From Mucilaginibacter sp. SG564 (GTDB taxonomy: Bacteria; Bacteroidota; Bacteroidia; Sphingobacteriales; Sphingobacteriaceae), in NCBI RefSeq assembly GCF_013149275.1, contig NZ_JABGNA010000012.1, forward strand, positions 124,001 to 188,000: a stretch of DNA of 64,000 nt. Reading direction: 5' to 3'. A model generated the notes under the pieces. The model was not told the DNA's origin. It searched no databases and was given only the letters and a program-made list of their open reading frames with translations. Positions within the stretch are counted from its first letter, which is position 1. Each line of letters opens with the position of its first letter. Shown piece after piece: positions 1 through 7,213 of the stretch. A program made the position numbers and the translations under genes.

Positions 1-369
1 TATGCAGTCGACTCCCGCAGTTGGCAGGTAATCAACCCTAATGAAAAACGTTTCCAGGAACTGGGTATGCAGCTGGTAGCCATTGAAAAAGAGCGCCCGC
101 ATGTTGATCTGCCCCGTGCCATGATGGCCATCCGTTATAACGATTACTTTTTCGCTACCCAATTTCACCCCGAGGCTGATGCCGGCGGTATAAAAGCCAT
201 GTTGTTGCGAGATGAAAAAAAGCAGGAAGTGATCAATGAGCATGGCGAAGTAAAATATCGCGAAATGCTTGACCGACTGGACGATCCCGACAAAATAACC
301 CATACCCAACGTACCCTGATCCCCAATTTCCTTGATCAGGCGGTGATGAGTTTGCAGGGGGTAGAGTAG
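1..369 (+). CDS. Class I glutamine amidotransferase, 3' part
   Basis: The reading frame is open from the first base of the window, so only the C-terminal 122 residues are present. The end of a triad-type glutamine amidotransferase domain is visible: FFATQFHPEAD holds the His and Glu that follow the missing Cys nucleophile and would hydrolyse glutamine to supply ammonia. After this the chain continues for about 65 charged residues without a GMP-synthetase ATP-pyrophosphatase or dimerisation domain, so it is a free-standing amidotransferase rather than GuaA. The acceptor substrate cannot be told. It ends just before a repeat-rich gap and appears to be the last gene of its transcript. Confidence 0.8.
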   Translation, partial: YAVDSRSWQVINPNEKRFQELGMQLVAIEKERPHVDLPRAMMAIRYNDYFFATQFHPEADAGGIKAMLLRDEKKQEVINEHGEVKYREMLDRLDDPDKITHTQRTLIPNFLDQAVMSLQGVE

Positions 370-398
370 TAAATAATCTCAAAATAATTATTCCATTT

Positions 399-488
399 TG
401 TCATTTCGAACGAGGTACGAGGAGAAATCTTGTACAATTGGCATATCTCGTGTATAAGATCTCTTCTCGTACCTCGTTCGAGATGACA
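399..488. repeat. Dispersed imperfect palindrome, copy 1
   Basis: Arms of about 33 bases (399-431 and 455-488) pair with few mismatches around a 23-base loop. The arm begins TGTCATTTCGAACGAGGTAC. It belongs to the same general form as the copies near 0.54, 9.6, 12.8, 14.0 and 56.7 kb, all with TGTCA or CGTCA tips. It follows the amidotransferase stop codon and could also act as a transcript end. Confidence 0.8.
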
Positions 489-538
489 GTTTAACTTTTG
501 CTGTGTTAGGGGACAATTTATACAATGCCTAAAAAGCC

Positions 539-609
539 TGTCACTCTGAGCTCGTCTAAGCACGCGCGCAGAGCCCCTACCACCATGCTTCGACGGGCTC
601 AGCATGACA
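539..609. repeat. Dispersed imperfect palindrome, copy 2
   Basis: Arms of 26 bases (539-564 and 584-609) pair with four or five mismatches around a 19-base loop. The right arm contains CTTCGACGGGCTCAGCATGA. With copy 1 it fills most of the 365-base gap between the amidotransferase and the GntR gene, which otherwise shows only the operator-like palindrome and promoter near its right end. Confidence 0.8.
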
Positions 610-674
610 CCTCCTCTTAGGCTCTGTCTCTCCCCTTCAATTCCCACCTCCATCACACTAATGTCAAAAATATT

Positions 675-695
675 TTTAAACATCATATGTTTAAA
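675..695. promoter_or_regulatory. Candidate operator of the GntR regulator
   Basis: A perfect inverted repeat with 9-base arms, TTTAAACAT and ATGTTTAAA, around a CAT spacer. It lies 39 bases before the GntR start codon and just upstream of a TACCTTTA box, where it would overlap the -33 region. This position fits autoregulation by the GntR protein; binding is inferred. Confidence 0.5.
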
Positions 696-706
696 TAAAA
701 ACATCA

Positions 707-714
707 TACCTTTA
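707..714 (+). promoter_or_regulatory. Probable -7 promoter box for the GntR operon
   Basis: TACCTTTA matches the Bacteroidota -7 consensus TAnnTTTG at all but the last base and lies 20 bases before the start codon. No clear -33 TTTG is seen at the right distance. Confidence 0.4.
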
Positions 715-734
715 CATATCAAATCATCAGCGAT

Positions 735-1388
735 ATGGATAAGAAAGAAACCCTCGGCAGCCGCGTAATCAATCAGATCAGGAATGATATAGCGCAGGGC
801 AAATTTAAGCTCAACGAAAAAATACCTGCCGAGCCCGAATTGATGCAGCTGTATGGCGTGGGCCGTTCCACCATCCGCGAAGCCATTAAAACCCTGGCTA
901 CCGCCGGCATACTCAAAGTACAGCAGGGCTCCGGAACATTCGTCAACTCCGTTATAAGGGAGCAAACTATTGAGCAGCGCTTAAAAAATGCCGACTTCGA
1001 CCAGATTAATGCCGTGCGGATATTATTGGAGGGCGAGATAGTCCGCCTGGCAGCACAAAACCGATCTGAAGCACACATAGCGCAAATTGAGCAATCTCTG
1101 GAAAAAAGAAAACAGGCTATCCAGTCAGAACAACGCCAGGCCTGTGTTGATGCCGACATCGCTTTTCACATGGCCATAGCCCAGGCTTCATTAAACAACG
1201 TACTGGCCGATTTATATGAAAGTTTCACCCTCATCATCCGCGATTTCTTCTCCAAACGCGAAGCACAAGGCATCAGTCATTTTGCCATGAGCCATCACCT
1301 GCATGAGCAGCTATTTAAGGCTATCAAAGCCAAAAAGGTAAAACAAGCCGAGCAACTGATACAGCAAATTTTAAATAATAATTATTAA
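735..1388 (+). CDS. GntR-family regulator, FadR/FCD subfamily
   Basis: A 217-residue cytoplasmic transcription regulator. Residues 8-75 form the GntR winged helix; the recognition helix includes RSTIREAIKTLATAGIL and the wing QQGSGTFV. Residues 85-210 are helical and fit an FCD ligand-binding domain, with D141-xxx-H145 and histidines at 187-190 as candidate metal ligands. Family members sense small carboxylates or other metabolites and release DNA on binding. It is the first gene of a compact operon, 11 bases ahead of the TauE-type exporter, so it probably controls that exporter in response to the exported compound or its precursor. A palindrome just upstream is the likely operator. The ligand is not known. 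Confidence 0.93.
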   Translation: MDKKETLGSRVINQIRNDIAQGKFKLNEKIPAEPELMQLYGVGRSTIREAIKTLATAGILKVQQGSGTFVNSVIREQTIEQRLKNADFDQINAVRILLEGEIVRLAAQNRSEAHIAQIEQSLEKRKQAIQSEQRQACVDADIAFHMAIAQASLNNVLADLYESFTLIIRDFFSKREAQGISHFAMSHHLHEQLFKAIKAKKVKQAEQLIQQILNNNY

Positions 1389-1399
1389 TACCATATATC

Positions 1400-2233
1400 A
1401 TGACTATTATAACATTCACCCTCATCTTACTGGCAGGAGCCTACCTGGCCGGTTTGGTTGGCTCACTCACCGGCCTTGGCGGCGGCGTAGTGGTAATTCC
1501 ATTGCTTACCCTCGTATTTCATGTAGATATCCGCTACGCCATCGGCGCGGCTTTACTGGCATCTATCGCCAACTCATCGGGTGCGGCAAGCGCGTACATT
1601 AAAGAGGGTATCACCAATATCCGTTTAGGCATGTTCCTGGAAATTGCCACTACTGTGGGGGCAGTTGGCGGAGCCATTATCGCCGTATACACACCTACCA
1701 ATACCATAGCCATTCTTTTTGGGGCTATCCTGTTATTTTCGGCAGCTATGACCCTCCGCAAAAAGAACATGGAAGCCTTAACCGAAGGCAGCACGCTATC
1801 CTACAAATTAAAACTCAACAGCAGCTATCCTACTAAAGATGGCGAGGTGGAATACAAATTAAAAAACGTAGGGGCGGGTTTTTCTATCATGACCCTGGCC
1901 GGCGTTCTGTCGGGACTTTTAGGCATTGGTTCCGGGGCCTTAAAAGTTTTGGCTATGGATTCGGCTATGCACATACCTTTTAAGGTGAGCACCACTACCA
2001 GCAATTTCATGATCGGGGTTACCGCAGCAGCCAGTGCCGTGGTGTATTTACAAAGAGGTTATATGGATCCGGGTATCGCTTTCCCGGTGATGCTGGGGGT
2101 ATTGGGCGGTGCGTTCACCGGTTCTAAACTGCTTACCCGTATGGATCCCAAGGTTTTAAAATACATCTTTTGTGTGGCTATCACCTTTGTTGCCGCCGAG
2201 ATGATATTTAACGGTTATAACCACAAATTCTAA
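1400..2233 (+). CDS. TauE/SafE-family anion exporter
   Basis: A 277-residue inner-membrane protein with the two-repeat structure of the TauE/SafE family. Each half begins with a glycine-rich helix: GLGGGVVVIPLL near residue 25 and GLLGIGSGALKV near residue 172. A soluble loop of about 35 residues (125-160) links the halves. The family exports sulfite, sulfoacetate and related organic anions. The gene lies between a GntR regulator and a DUF1634 gene with gaps of only 11 and 12 bases, so the three form one operon. The TauE-DUF1634 pairing recurs in other bacteria, which suggests a two-part exporter. Sulfite is a guess for the substrate. Confidence 0.88.
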   Translation: MTIITFTLILLAGAYLAGLVGSLTGLGGGVVVIPLLTLVFHVDIRYAIGAALLASIANSSGAASAYIKEGITNIRLGMFLEIATTVGAVGGAIIAVYTPTNTIAILFGAILLFSAAMTLRKKNMEALTEGSTLSYKLKLNSSYPTKDGEVEYKLKNVGAGFSIMTLAGVLSGLLGIGSGALKVLAMDSAMHIPFKVSTTTSNFMIGVTAAASAVVYLQRGYMDPGIAFPVMLGVLGGAFTGSKLLTRMDPKVLKYIFCVAITFVAAEMIFNGYNHKF

Positions 2234-2245
2234 ACAAACAAGATC

Positions 2246-2647
2246 ATGAAAAAGATACTTTCAAAAGCCTTTACAGCTGATCAGGATATAGAAAAACTGA
2301 TTGGTTATTTATTAAGATACGGAGTTATCACCGCCAGCCTGATCGTTTTTATAGGAGGTCTTATCTACCTGCATCAATATCAGCACAACGGTGTGCCTGC
2401 TTATCATACATTTGTGGGTGAGCAGGCAGGCTATACTACCATCAGTGAAATTTTTAGCGGCGTGGGTTCATTCAACGCCAAAGGGATCATACAATTGGGT
2501 GTACTGGTGCTGATCGCAACTCCTATTTTACGCATCTTTTTTTCGTTAATAGGCTTTATACTGGAAAAAGACAGATTGTATATCCTGATCACTTTTGTGG
2601 TGTTGAGCGTAATGCTATTCAGTATTTTCGGAGGTCTAAAAGTTTAA
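2246..2647 (+). CDS. DUF1634 membrane protein, TauE partner
   Basis: A 133-residue protein with three predicted membrane helices, around 23-42, 80-100 and 112-131, and a cytoplasmic N-terminus. Length and layout match DUF1634, a family usually encoded next to a TauE/SafE exporter, as here. Its function is unproven; an accessory subunit of the exporter is the natural inference. The operon ends right after it at a strong hairpin. Confidence 0.8.
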   Translation: MKKILSKAFTADQDIEKLIGYLLRYGVITASLIVFIGGLIYLHQYQHNGVPAYHTFVGEQAGYTTISEIFSGVGSFNAKGIIQLGVLVLIATPILRIFFSLIGFILEKDRLYILITFVVLSVMLFSIFGGLKV

Positions 2648-2670
2648 ACCCAATCGATATTAAATAAAAA

Positions 2671-2706
2671 AAGGCTGCTTCAAAATTTTGAAGCAGCCTT
2701 TTTTTA
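2671..2706. terminator. Bidirectional intrinsic terminator
   Basis: AAGGCTGCTTCAAAATTTTG pairs with the following AAGCAGCCTT and is flanked by an A-tract on the left and a T-tract on the right. It sits between the convergent DUF1634 gene and adaptor gene and can serve both. Confidence 0.9.
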
Positions 2707-2727
2707 TGATGTTAATACCGATGAGGA

Positions 2728-4059
2728 TTATTTACTATCGGTATTAAATAATTTTGATTTATCAACTTTTTGAACCTTCATGCCATCGGCTAATGTTTTT
2801 GATATAGCCGAATATGGCGCCGATACCACTTCTTCGCCACCTTTTAAGCCCGACAGGATCTGGATATAGGTATCATTCTGAATACCTGTAGTTACCTGTA
2901 CCTGCTTTAGCGTACCCGGAGCCGAATAAACATATACATACTCTTTGACCGGGGCGCTGATCTGTACCTTTTTATCGTCCTTTGCGGCAGCGGCACTGGC
3001 ATCTTTTTTCTCATCGCGGGTGGTTACAGATTGGATCGGAACCGAAAGAGATTTCACATGATTGGTATTGATATCAACGGTACCTGTTAATCCCGGACGG
3101 AAAGGTGATGGGTTATCAGCAGTTTTTTGAAGCAATGCCGTATAAGAATTGGCATCTATGCGTACTTTAACTGTAAAATTGGTTACCTGATCGGCATTGG
3201 TACCCACTACGTTGGCCGAGCTACCTATTTCAATTACCGAACCTGTAAATTTTTTACCCGAAAAAGCATCCACCTCGATGTTTGCAGGATCATTTAACGA
3301 TATACGGTTAATATCATTTTCGTTTACATCCACATTCACATCCATTTTACTCAGATCAGATATGGTCATGATCTCGGTACCGGCAAATTGCTGGGTGCCC
3401 AAAACACGCTCGCCTTTTTGAATAACCAGTTTAGAAATTACCCCGTCAACCGGTGAGTAAAGACTGGTTTTGGCCAGGTTGTCCTGCGCTTCTTTAACCG
3501 AGGCCGATTGTTGTTGCAGGCCAAATTGCGCCCCAACCAGGTTTTGCCTGGCGGCTTCTAAGCTGGCTTTAGCACCCTCATAGCTGGCTTTGGCATTATC
3601 AAATTCAGATACGGTAAGTACTTTATTTTGAAAAAGTGTTTGAGTACGTTTGAAAGTAGCCTCCTGGTTAGCAAAAGTAGCCTCTGCCTGTTTAAGCAAT
3701 TGTGCCATATTACCTATAGTTGCTTTTTGGGTACTATAGCTTGCCACAGCACGATCATAGCCCGATTTTAATATATCGGGACGTACACGGCAAACCAACT
3801 GGCCTTTTTTTACCACATCACCTTCTTTAACAGGCAATTCAACAATTTCACCAGATACTTCTGAGGTTATCTTTACTTCAACATGTGGTTTTATTTTTCC
3901 GCTGGCAGATACTGTCTCATTAATTTCACGCACGTCGGCTTTTTCGGTGGCTACCTGGGGTAAGGGCGGTTTGCCAATAATGCCTGTCGCTGTTGCCACA
4001 ATGAACAATACAGCTATTACCCCCAGGGCTATCAAAATATATTTAGTAGTTTTTCCCAT
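2728..4059 (-). CDS. Efflux periplasmic adaptor (membrane fusion protein)
   Basis: A 443-residue HlyD/MacA-type adaptor that would bridge an inner-membrane pump and a TolC channel. One membrane anchor lies at residues 7-27. The lipoyl half-motifs are at about 60-95 and 200-225 (PVKEGDVVKKGQLVCRV and SPVDGVISKLVIQKGERV), separated by a long coiled-coil hairpin at about 100-195 rich in Ala, Gln and Lys. Beta-barrel and membrane-proximal domains follow. It is transcribed after the TolC gene with a 50-base gap. Such pairs are usually followed by MacB-like ABC genes, but here a terminator follows, so the pump must be encoded elsewhere or is shared. Confidence 0.92.
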   Translation of the reverse strand: MGKTTKYILIALGVIAVLFIVATATGIIGKPPLPQVATEKADVREINETVSASGKIKPHVEVKITSEVSGEIVELPVKEGDVVKKGQLVCRVRPDILKSGYDRAVASYSTQKATIGNMAQLLKQAEATFANQEATFKRTQTLFQNKVLTVSEFDNAKASYEGAKASLEAARQNLVGAQFGLQQQSASVKEAQDNLAKTSLYSPVDGVISKLVIQKGERVLGTQQFAGTEIMTISDLSKMDVNVDVNENDINRISLNDPANIEVDAFSGKKFTGSVIEIGSSANVVGTNADQVTNFTVKVRIDANSYTALLQKTADNPSPFRPGLTGTVDINTNHVKSLSVPIQSVTTRDEKKDASAAAAKDDKKVQISAPVKEYVYVYSAPGTLKQVQVTTGIQNDTYIQILSGLKGGEEVVSAPYSAISKTLADGMKVQKVDKSKLFNTDSK

Positions 4060-4109
4060 GACTATGCGTTTCGATATTTTATGATGTTTTTAAGATTAAG
4101 CTTATGACG

Positions 4110-5555
4110 TTAAAGTGTTATAGGATTGCCCAGATAATAATCAATCACCTTGCTCCTGAAAATGAGCTGGTATTGAGCTTCGATCATGTCAAATTGTGAT
4201 TTATTAAGATTAGTAAGGGAAGTATTATAGTCCAGTGAATTTACTAAACCAACAGTGTACCGCTGCTGCGTAATGTTAAAGGCATCTTTATTAGCCTTGT
4301 ATGTTTGCGTGGTCGAAAGATATTTTTTTTCGGCAGCGCGCAGATCCCAAACTGCCTGATAAATAACTTTGCTCAGCGTGTTACGGGCCAACTGCGAGGT
4401 TACCTCGGCATTTTGGGCCTGAATTTTTGCTTTGCGTACGGAAGTGCGCGCGGTAAACCTGCCAAAAATTGGTATCTGTAAGTTTAAAGCTATAGCCTGG
4501 TTAAAATTGTTACCTATTTGGGTAAAAAACGGATTGCTTTTAAATGTTTGGGTGAAGCCTGGCTGTACAACTACCTGATTTGTACCTTGCACAATACCGA
4601 TGGGTGAAAACGTACCGGTAGATATTACCTGGTCTACTGTATTTTTTGCATTTGAATAATTAGAACCCGCCTGTCCTATCAGGGTAATGGTGGGATAATA
4701 ATTGCCTTTTGCTACTTTTATAGCCTGTTCATATGATTTTTGCTGAACCTCTGCAAGCAATACATCAGGGTTTACGTTCAACGCCGTTTTTAATATGTCC
4801 TGCGGATCATATATTACTTTGATGTCGCTAAGTTTGCCGATATCCGGCTTCTGCACCTCTATCTCGGTAGCCGGATTCATCTCCATATATTGCTTTAGGG
4901 TAAGCATTGATGATTCCATCTGGTTTTGCGCGTTGGTATAATCAAGTTCCGAGGTTGAAAGCTGGGCCTTAGCTTGTGAAAGATCGGCAAGGGTTTGATT
5001 ACCTACATTATAATTTTGCTGCGCTCTCTCTAGTGTTAGTTTCGATATCTCGATTTGCTGTTTGGATGCTCTAACCAGATCCTGGTTAGTTAATACCTGC
5101 AAAAAGGTGGTAACCACGTTTAATATCAGGTCGTTTTTAACTTTCGCTGTGGCGGTTTTATTGGCATCAACCAATATCCGGTTCTGGATAATCTGGTTAC
5201 GCAATTGTCCACCCTGAAATAAGGTAACTTGTGTAGAGAATTGACCATAAACCTGTAAAATACGCTGATTAATGAACTGATAAGTTGATTGATCTATATT
5301 ACGACCAAAGTTGAATCCGCCTTGCGGTGCTGCTGTAAGGTTGGGCAATTGATTAAATTTCGATTGCTTCAGATCTTCTTCAGACAGTGCCTCGGTAAAC
5401 TGTGATTGTTTAATGGTTAAATTTCGCTCAAGGGCCAGGTCAATTGCTTTTTGTAAAGTGATTACTTCTTGTGCTTTAGCCTGAAAACCAAGTGCCGAAA
5501 ATATAATAGCACCTATAAGAGTTGTTTTAATGGGTAGTGACAATATTGGTTTCAT
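4110..5555 (-). CDS. TolC-family outer-membrane channel
   Basis: A 481-residue protein with a signal peptide ending near residue 28 (ALGFQAKAQ). Two tandem outer-membrane-efflux repeats, rich in long helices with regular Gln, Asn and Ala, cover about 35-230 and 255-475. Motifs such as LTLERAQQNYNVGNQTLADL and YTVGLVNSLDYNTSLTNL mark equivalent positions of the two halves. A trimer would form the channel that takes export substrates from the adaptor encoded next. It is the first gene of the two-gene operon and starts 94 bases from the divergent polysaccharide deacetylase. Confidence 0.93.
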   Translation of the reverse strand: MKPILSLPIKTTLIGAIIFSALGFQAKAQEVITLQKAIDLALERNLTIKQSQFTEALSEEDLKQSKFNQLPNLTAAPQGGFNFGRNIDQSTYQFINQRILQVYGQFSTQVTLFQGGQLRNQIIQNRILVDANKTATAKVKNDLILNVVTTFLQVLTNQDLVRASKQQIEISKLTLERAQQNYNVGNQTLADLSQAKAQLSTSELDYTNAQNQMESSMLTLKQYMEMNPATEIEVQKPDIGKLSDIKVIYDPQDILKTALNVNPDVLLAEVQQKSYEQAIKVAKGNYYPTITLIGQAGSNYSNAKNTVDQVISTGTFSPIGIVQGTNQVVVQPGFTQTFKSNPFFTQIGNNFNQAIALNLQIPIFGRFTARTSVRKAKIQAQNAEVTSQLARNTLSKVIYQAVWDLRAAEKKYLSTTQTYKANKDAFNITQQRYTVGLVNSLDYNTSLTNLNKSQFDMIEAQYQLIFRSKVIDYYLGNPITL

Positions 5556-5649
5556 AAGTTTTTATATGCAATTGTAAGCAACTGATGCTTACCTTGCATG
5601 TTCATTTTTGTTTATTTTTTAAATAAAACATAAAAGGCCCGTTTCGTAT

Positions 5650-6273
5650 ATGTATCTGATTAAAACACCCTGGCTGCTCAAAAAGCTGTACCCCCAACTC
5701 ATCTGGAATAAAAGCAAAGCTGATCGCTGCATTTATCTCACTTTTGACGATGGGCCTATACCAATTGTTACAACACATATATTAAATATTTTAAAACAGT
5801 ATAATGCCAAAGCCACCTTTTTCTGTATTGGGGATAATGTAGCAAAACATCCCGATATTTTTAAGCAGTTGACCGACGATGGCCATGCCATCGGCAATCA
5901 TACGTATAATCACCTTAAAGGTTGGGAAACTGATAACAAAATTTACCTGGATAATTTTTTACAGGCTGATAAAGTACTGGATACTCACCTTTTTCGGCCG
6001 CCATATGGCAGGATCAAAAGACAACAGATCCGCGATCTGCAGGACACCCGCCCCGACATTAAAATTATCATGTGGGATGTACTGAGTGGCGATTTTGATA
6101 TCAACCTTAGTCCCGAAGCTTGTCTGCAAAATGTGCTGAAACATACCGAAGCCGGATCCATCGTGGTATTTCATGACAGTTTGAAAGCGTATGACCGGGT
6201 GAAATATACACTGCCCAGGGCTTTGGAAGTGTGGAGCAAGGTGGGGTTTAGTTTTTGCCCCTTACCCCTCTAA
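5650..6273 (+). CDS. Polysaccharide deacetylase, NodB-like
   Basis: A 207-residue carbohydrate esterase family 4 protein, little more than the NodB catalytic domain. TFDDGP at 31-36 supplies the catalytic base and a metal ligand, and HTYNH at 84-88 the two metal histidines. RPPYG at 116-120, MWDVLSGDF and VVFHDS (His175) are the other family motifs. It probably removes N-acetyl groups from peptidoglycan or another amino-sugar polymer. No clear signal peptide is seen, so location is uncertain. The preceding bases contain no strong promoter box. Confidence 0.9.
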   Translation: MYLIKTPWLLKKLYPQLIWNKSKADRCIYLTFDDGPIPIVTTHILNILKQYNAKATFFCIGDNVAKHPDIFKQLTDDGHAIGNHTYNHLKGWETDNKIYLDNFLQADKVLDTHLFRPPYGRIKRQQIRDLQDTRPDIKIIMWDVLSGDFDINLSPEACLQNVLKHTEAGSIVVFHDSLKAYDRVKYTLPRALEVWSKVGFSFCPLPL

Positions 6274-6314
6274 AGGGAAGACAGTTAGCAGTTTGCAACG
6301 GTTAAGAACCCGAA

Positions 6315-6908
6315 TCAATCTATACCATGTAGTTTTTTATACCAATCAACAGCCTTTTGCTGAACATCTTTTACAAAATCATTCTTAGCATCATTATAGT
6401 CTATCGTATTTTTATATTCACTTTTCGATAATTCTTTTTTAAGCCGGCAATAGGCATCGCGTTCGTCGGGATGTAAAGCCAGATAATCCCGGAAAGCAAC
6501 GTGCCTTATCCAATCGTCGGTATCTTTTACAAATACATGAATATGAGTTACAGATTTTAAACCTTGCTTAACAGACGGCACATCATTTACATCAATGAAT
6601 GATGGTATGGCACCGCCTGTTTCACTTTTATATCTGCTGTAAAATCGCCTTGATGGCCAGTCGGGTTCATACATTTTAACATAGGTGTAATGCTGCTGCA
6701 TGGGCCCAATGGTTTTATCCAGATCATCGGCGCTTTTTAACCCTACTTCTATATCAATAATGGGTTTGGCACAAAGCCCGGGAACTGATGTGCTACCTAT
6801 ATGAACTATAACCGGGTTTAAAAAACCCAATATATTATTGATCTTTTCCTTTTCCTCTGCAAATAAGATTGGCCAGTTATCCTGATAATCGGTTATCGTT
6901 ATTTTCAT
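6315..6908 (-). CDS. GrpB-like (UPF0157) nucleotidyltransferase-fold protein
   Basis: A 197-residue protein of the GrpB/UPF0157 family. The conserved HIGSTSVPGLCAKPIIDIEV near residues 36-55 carries the nucleotidyltransferase-like GS motif and acidic residues, and HVFVKDTDDWIRHVAFRDYL is the second family block. The family is related to minimal nucleotidyltransferases, but its substrate is not established. It is transcribed alone, converging on the deacetylase. A TATATTTG box on its strand lies 52 bases upstream. Confidence 0.85.
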   Translation of the reverse strand: MKITITDYQDNWPILFAEEKEKINNILGFLNPVIVHIGSTSVPGLCAKPIIDIEVGLKSADDLDKTIGPMQQHYTYVKMYEPDWPSRRFYSRYKSETGGAIPSFIDVNDVPSVKQGLKSVTHIHVFVKDTDDWIRHVAFRDYLALHPDERDAYCRLKKELSKSEYKNTIDYNDAKNDFVKDVQQKAVDWYKKLHGID

Positions 6909-7213
6909 AGTTTAGTTGTGTTTAAGCAGGTGATGCATTTGCCTTTCGTCATGGAATGGCAAATATATCGCATCCAGATATATCTTCATAACAACACAAC
7001 TCGCTCGTAACCGATCCTCCTCTGCAAACTACCCATCTGCCAACTGCATTCCCCCTTCGGGGGGTGGGGGCCTCCTATTTAGAATAGCTCCAAATAACAT
7101 TTACACAGTTGACTGACAGCTTTTAGTAGTAATTTTTGTAAATTCGCCGCACTGAGCCCAGCTACTGGGTTTGGTGTCAATTCGTTTACTTTTCACCTAA
7201 AAATCAAATACAA
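6909..7213. other. Gap between divergent GrpB-like gene and aconitase
   Basis: It holds a perfect -7 box for the GrpB-like gene (6960-6967, TATATTTG on the minus strand), a GC-rich hairpin CCCCCTTCGGGGG at 7051-7063, and a TAATTTTTG box near 7131 that may serve the aconitase gene. No small gene was found. Confidence 0.5.

Noticed and set aside
1..369. GMP synthase GuaA
   Set aside because: No ATP-pyrophosphatase or dimerisation domain follows the amidotransferase motifs before the stop.
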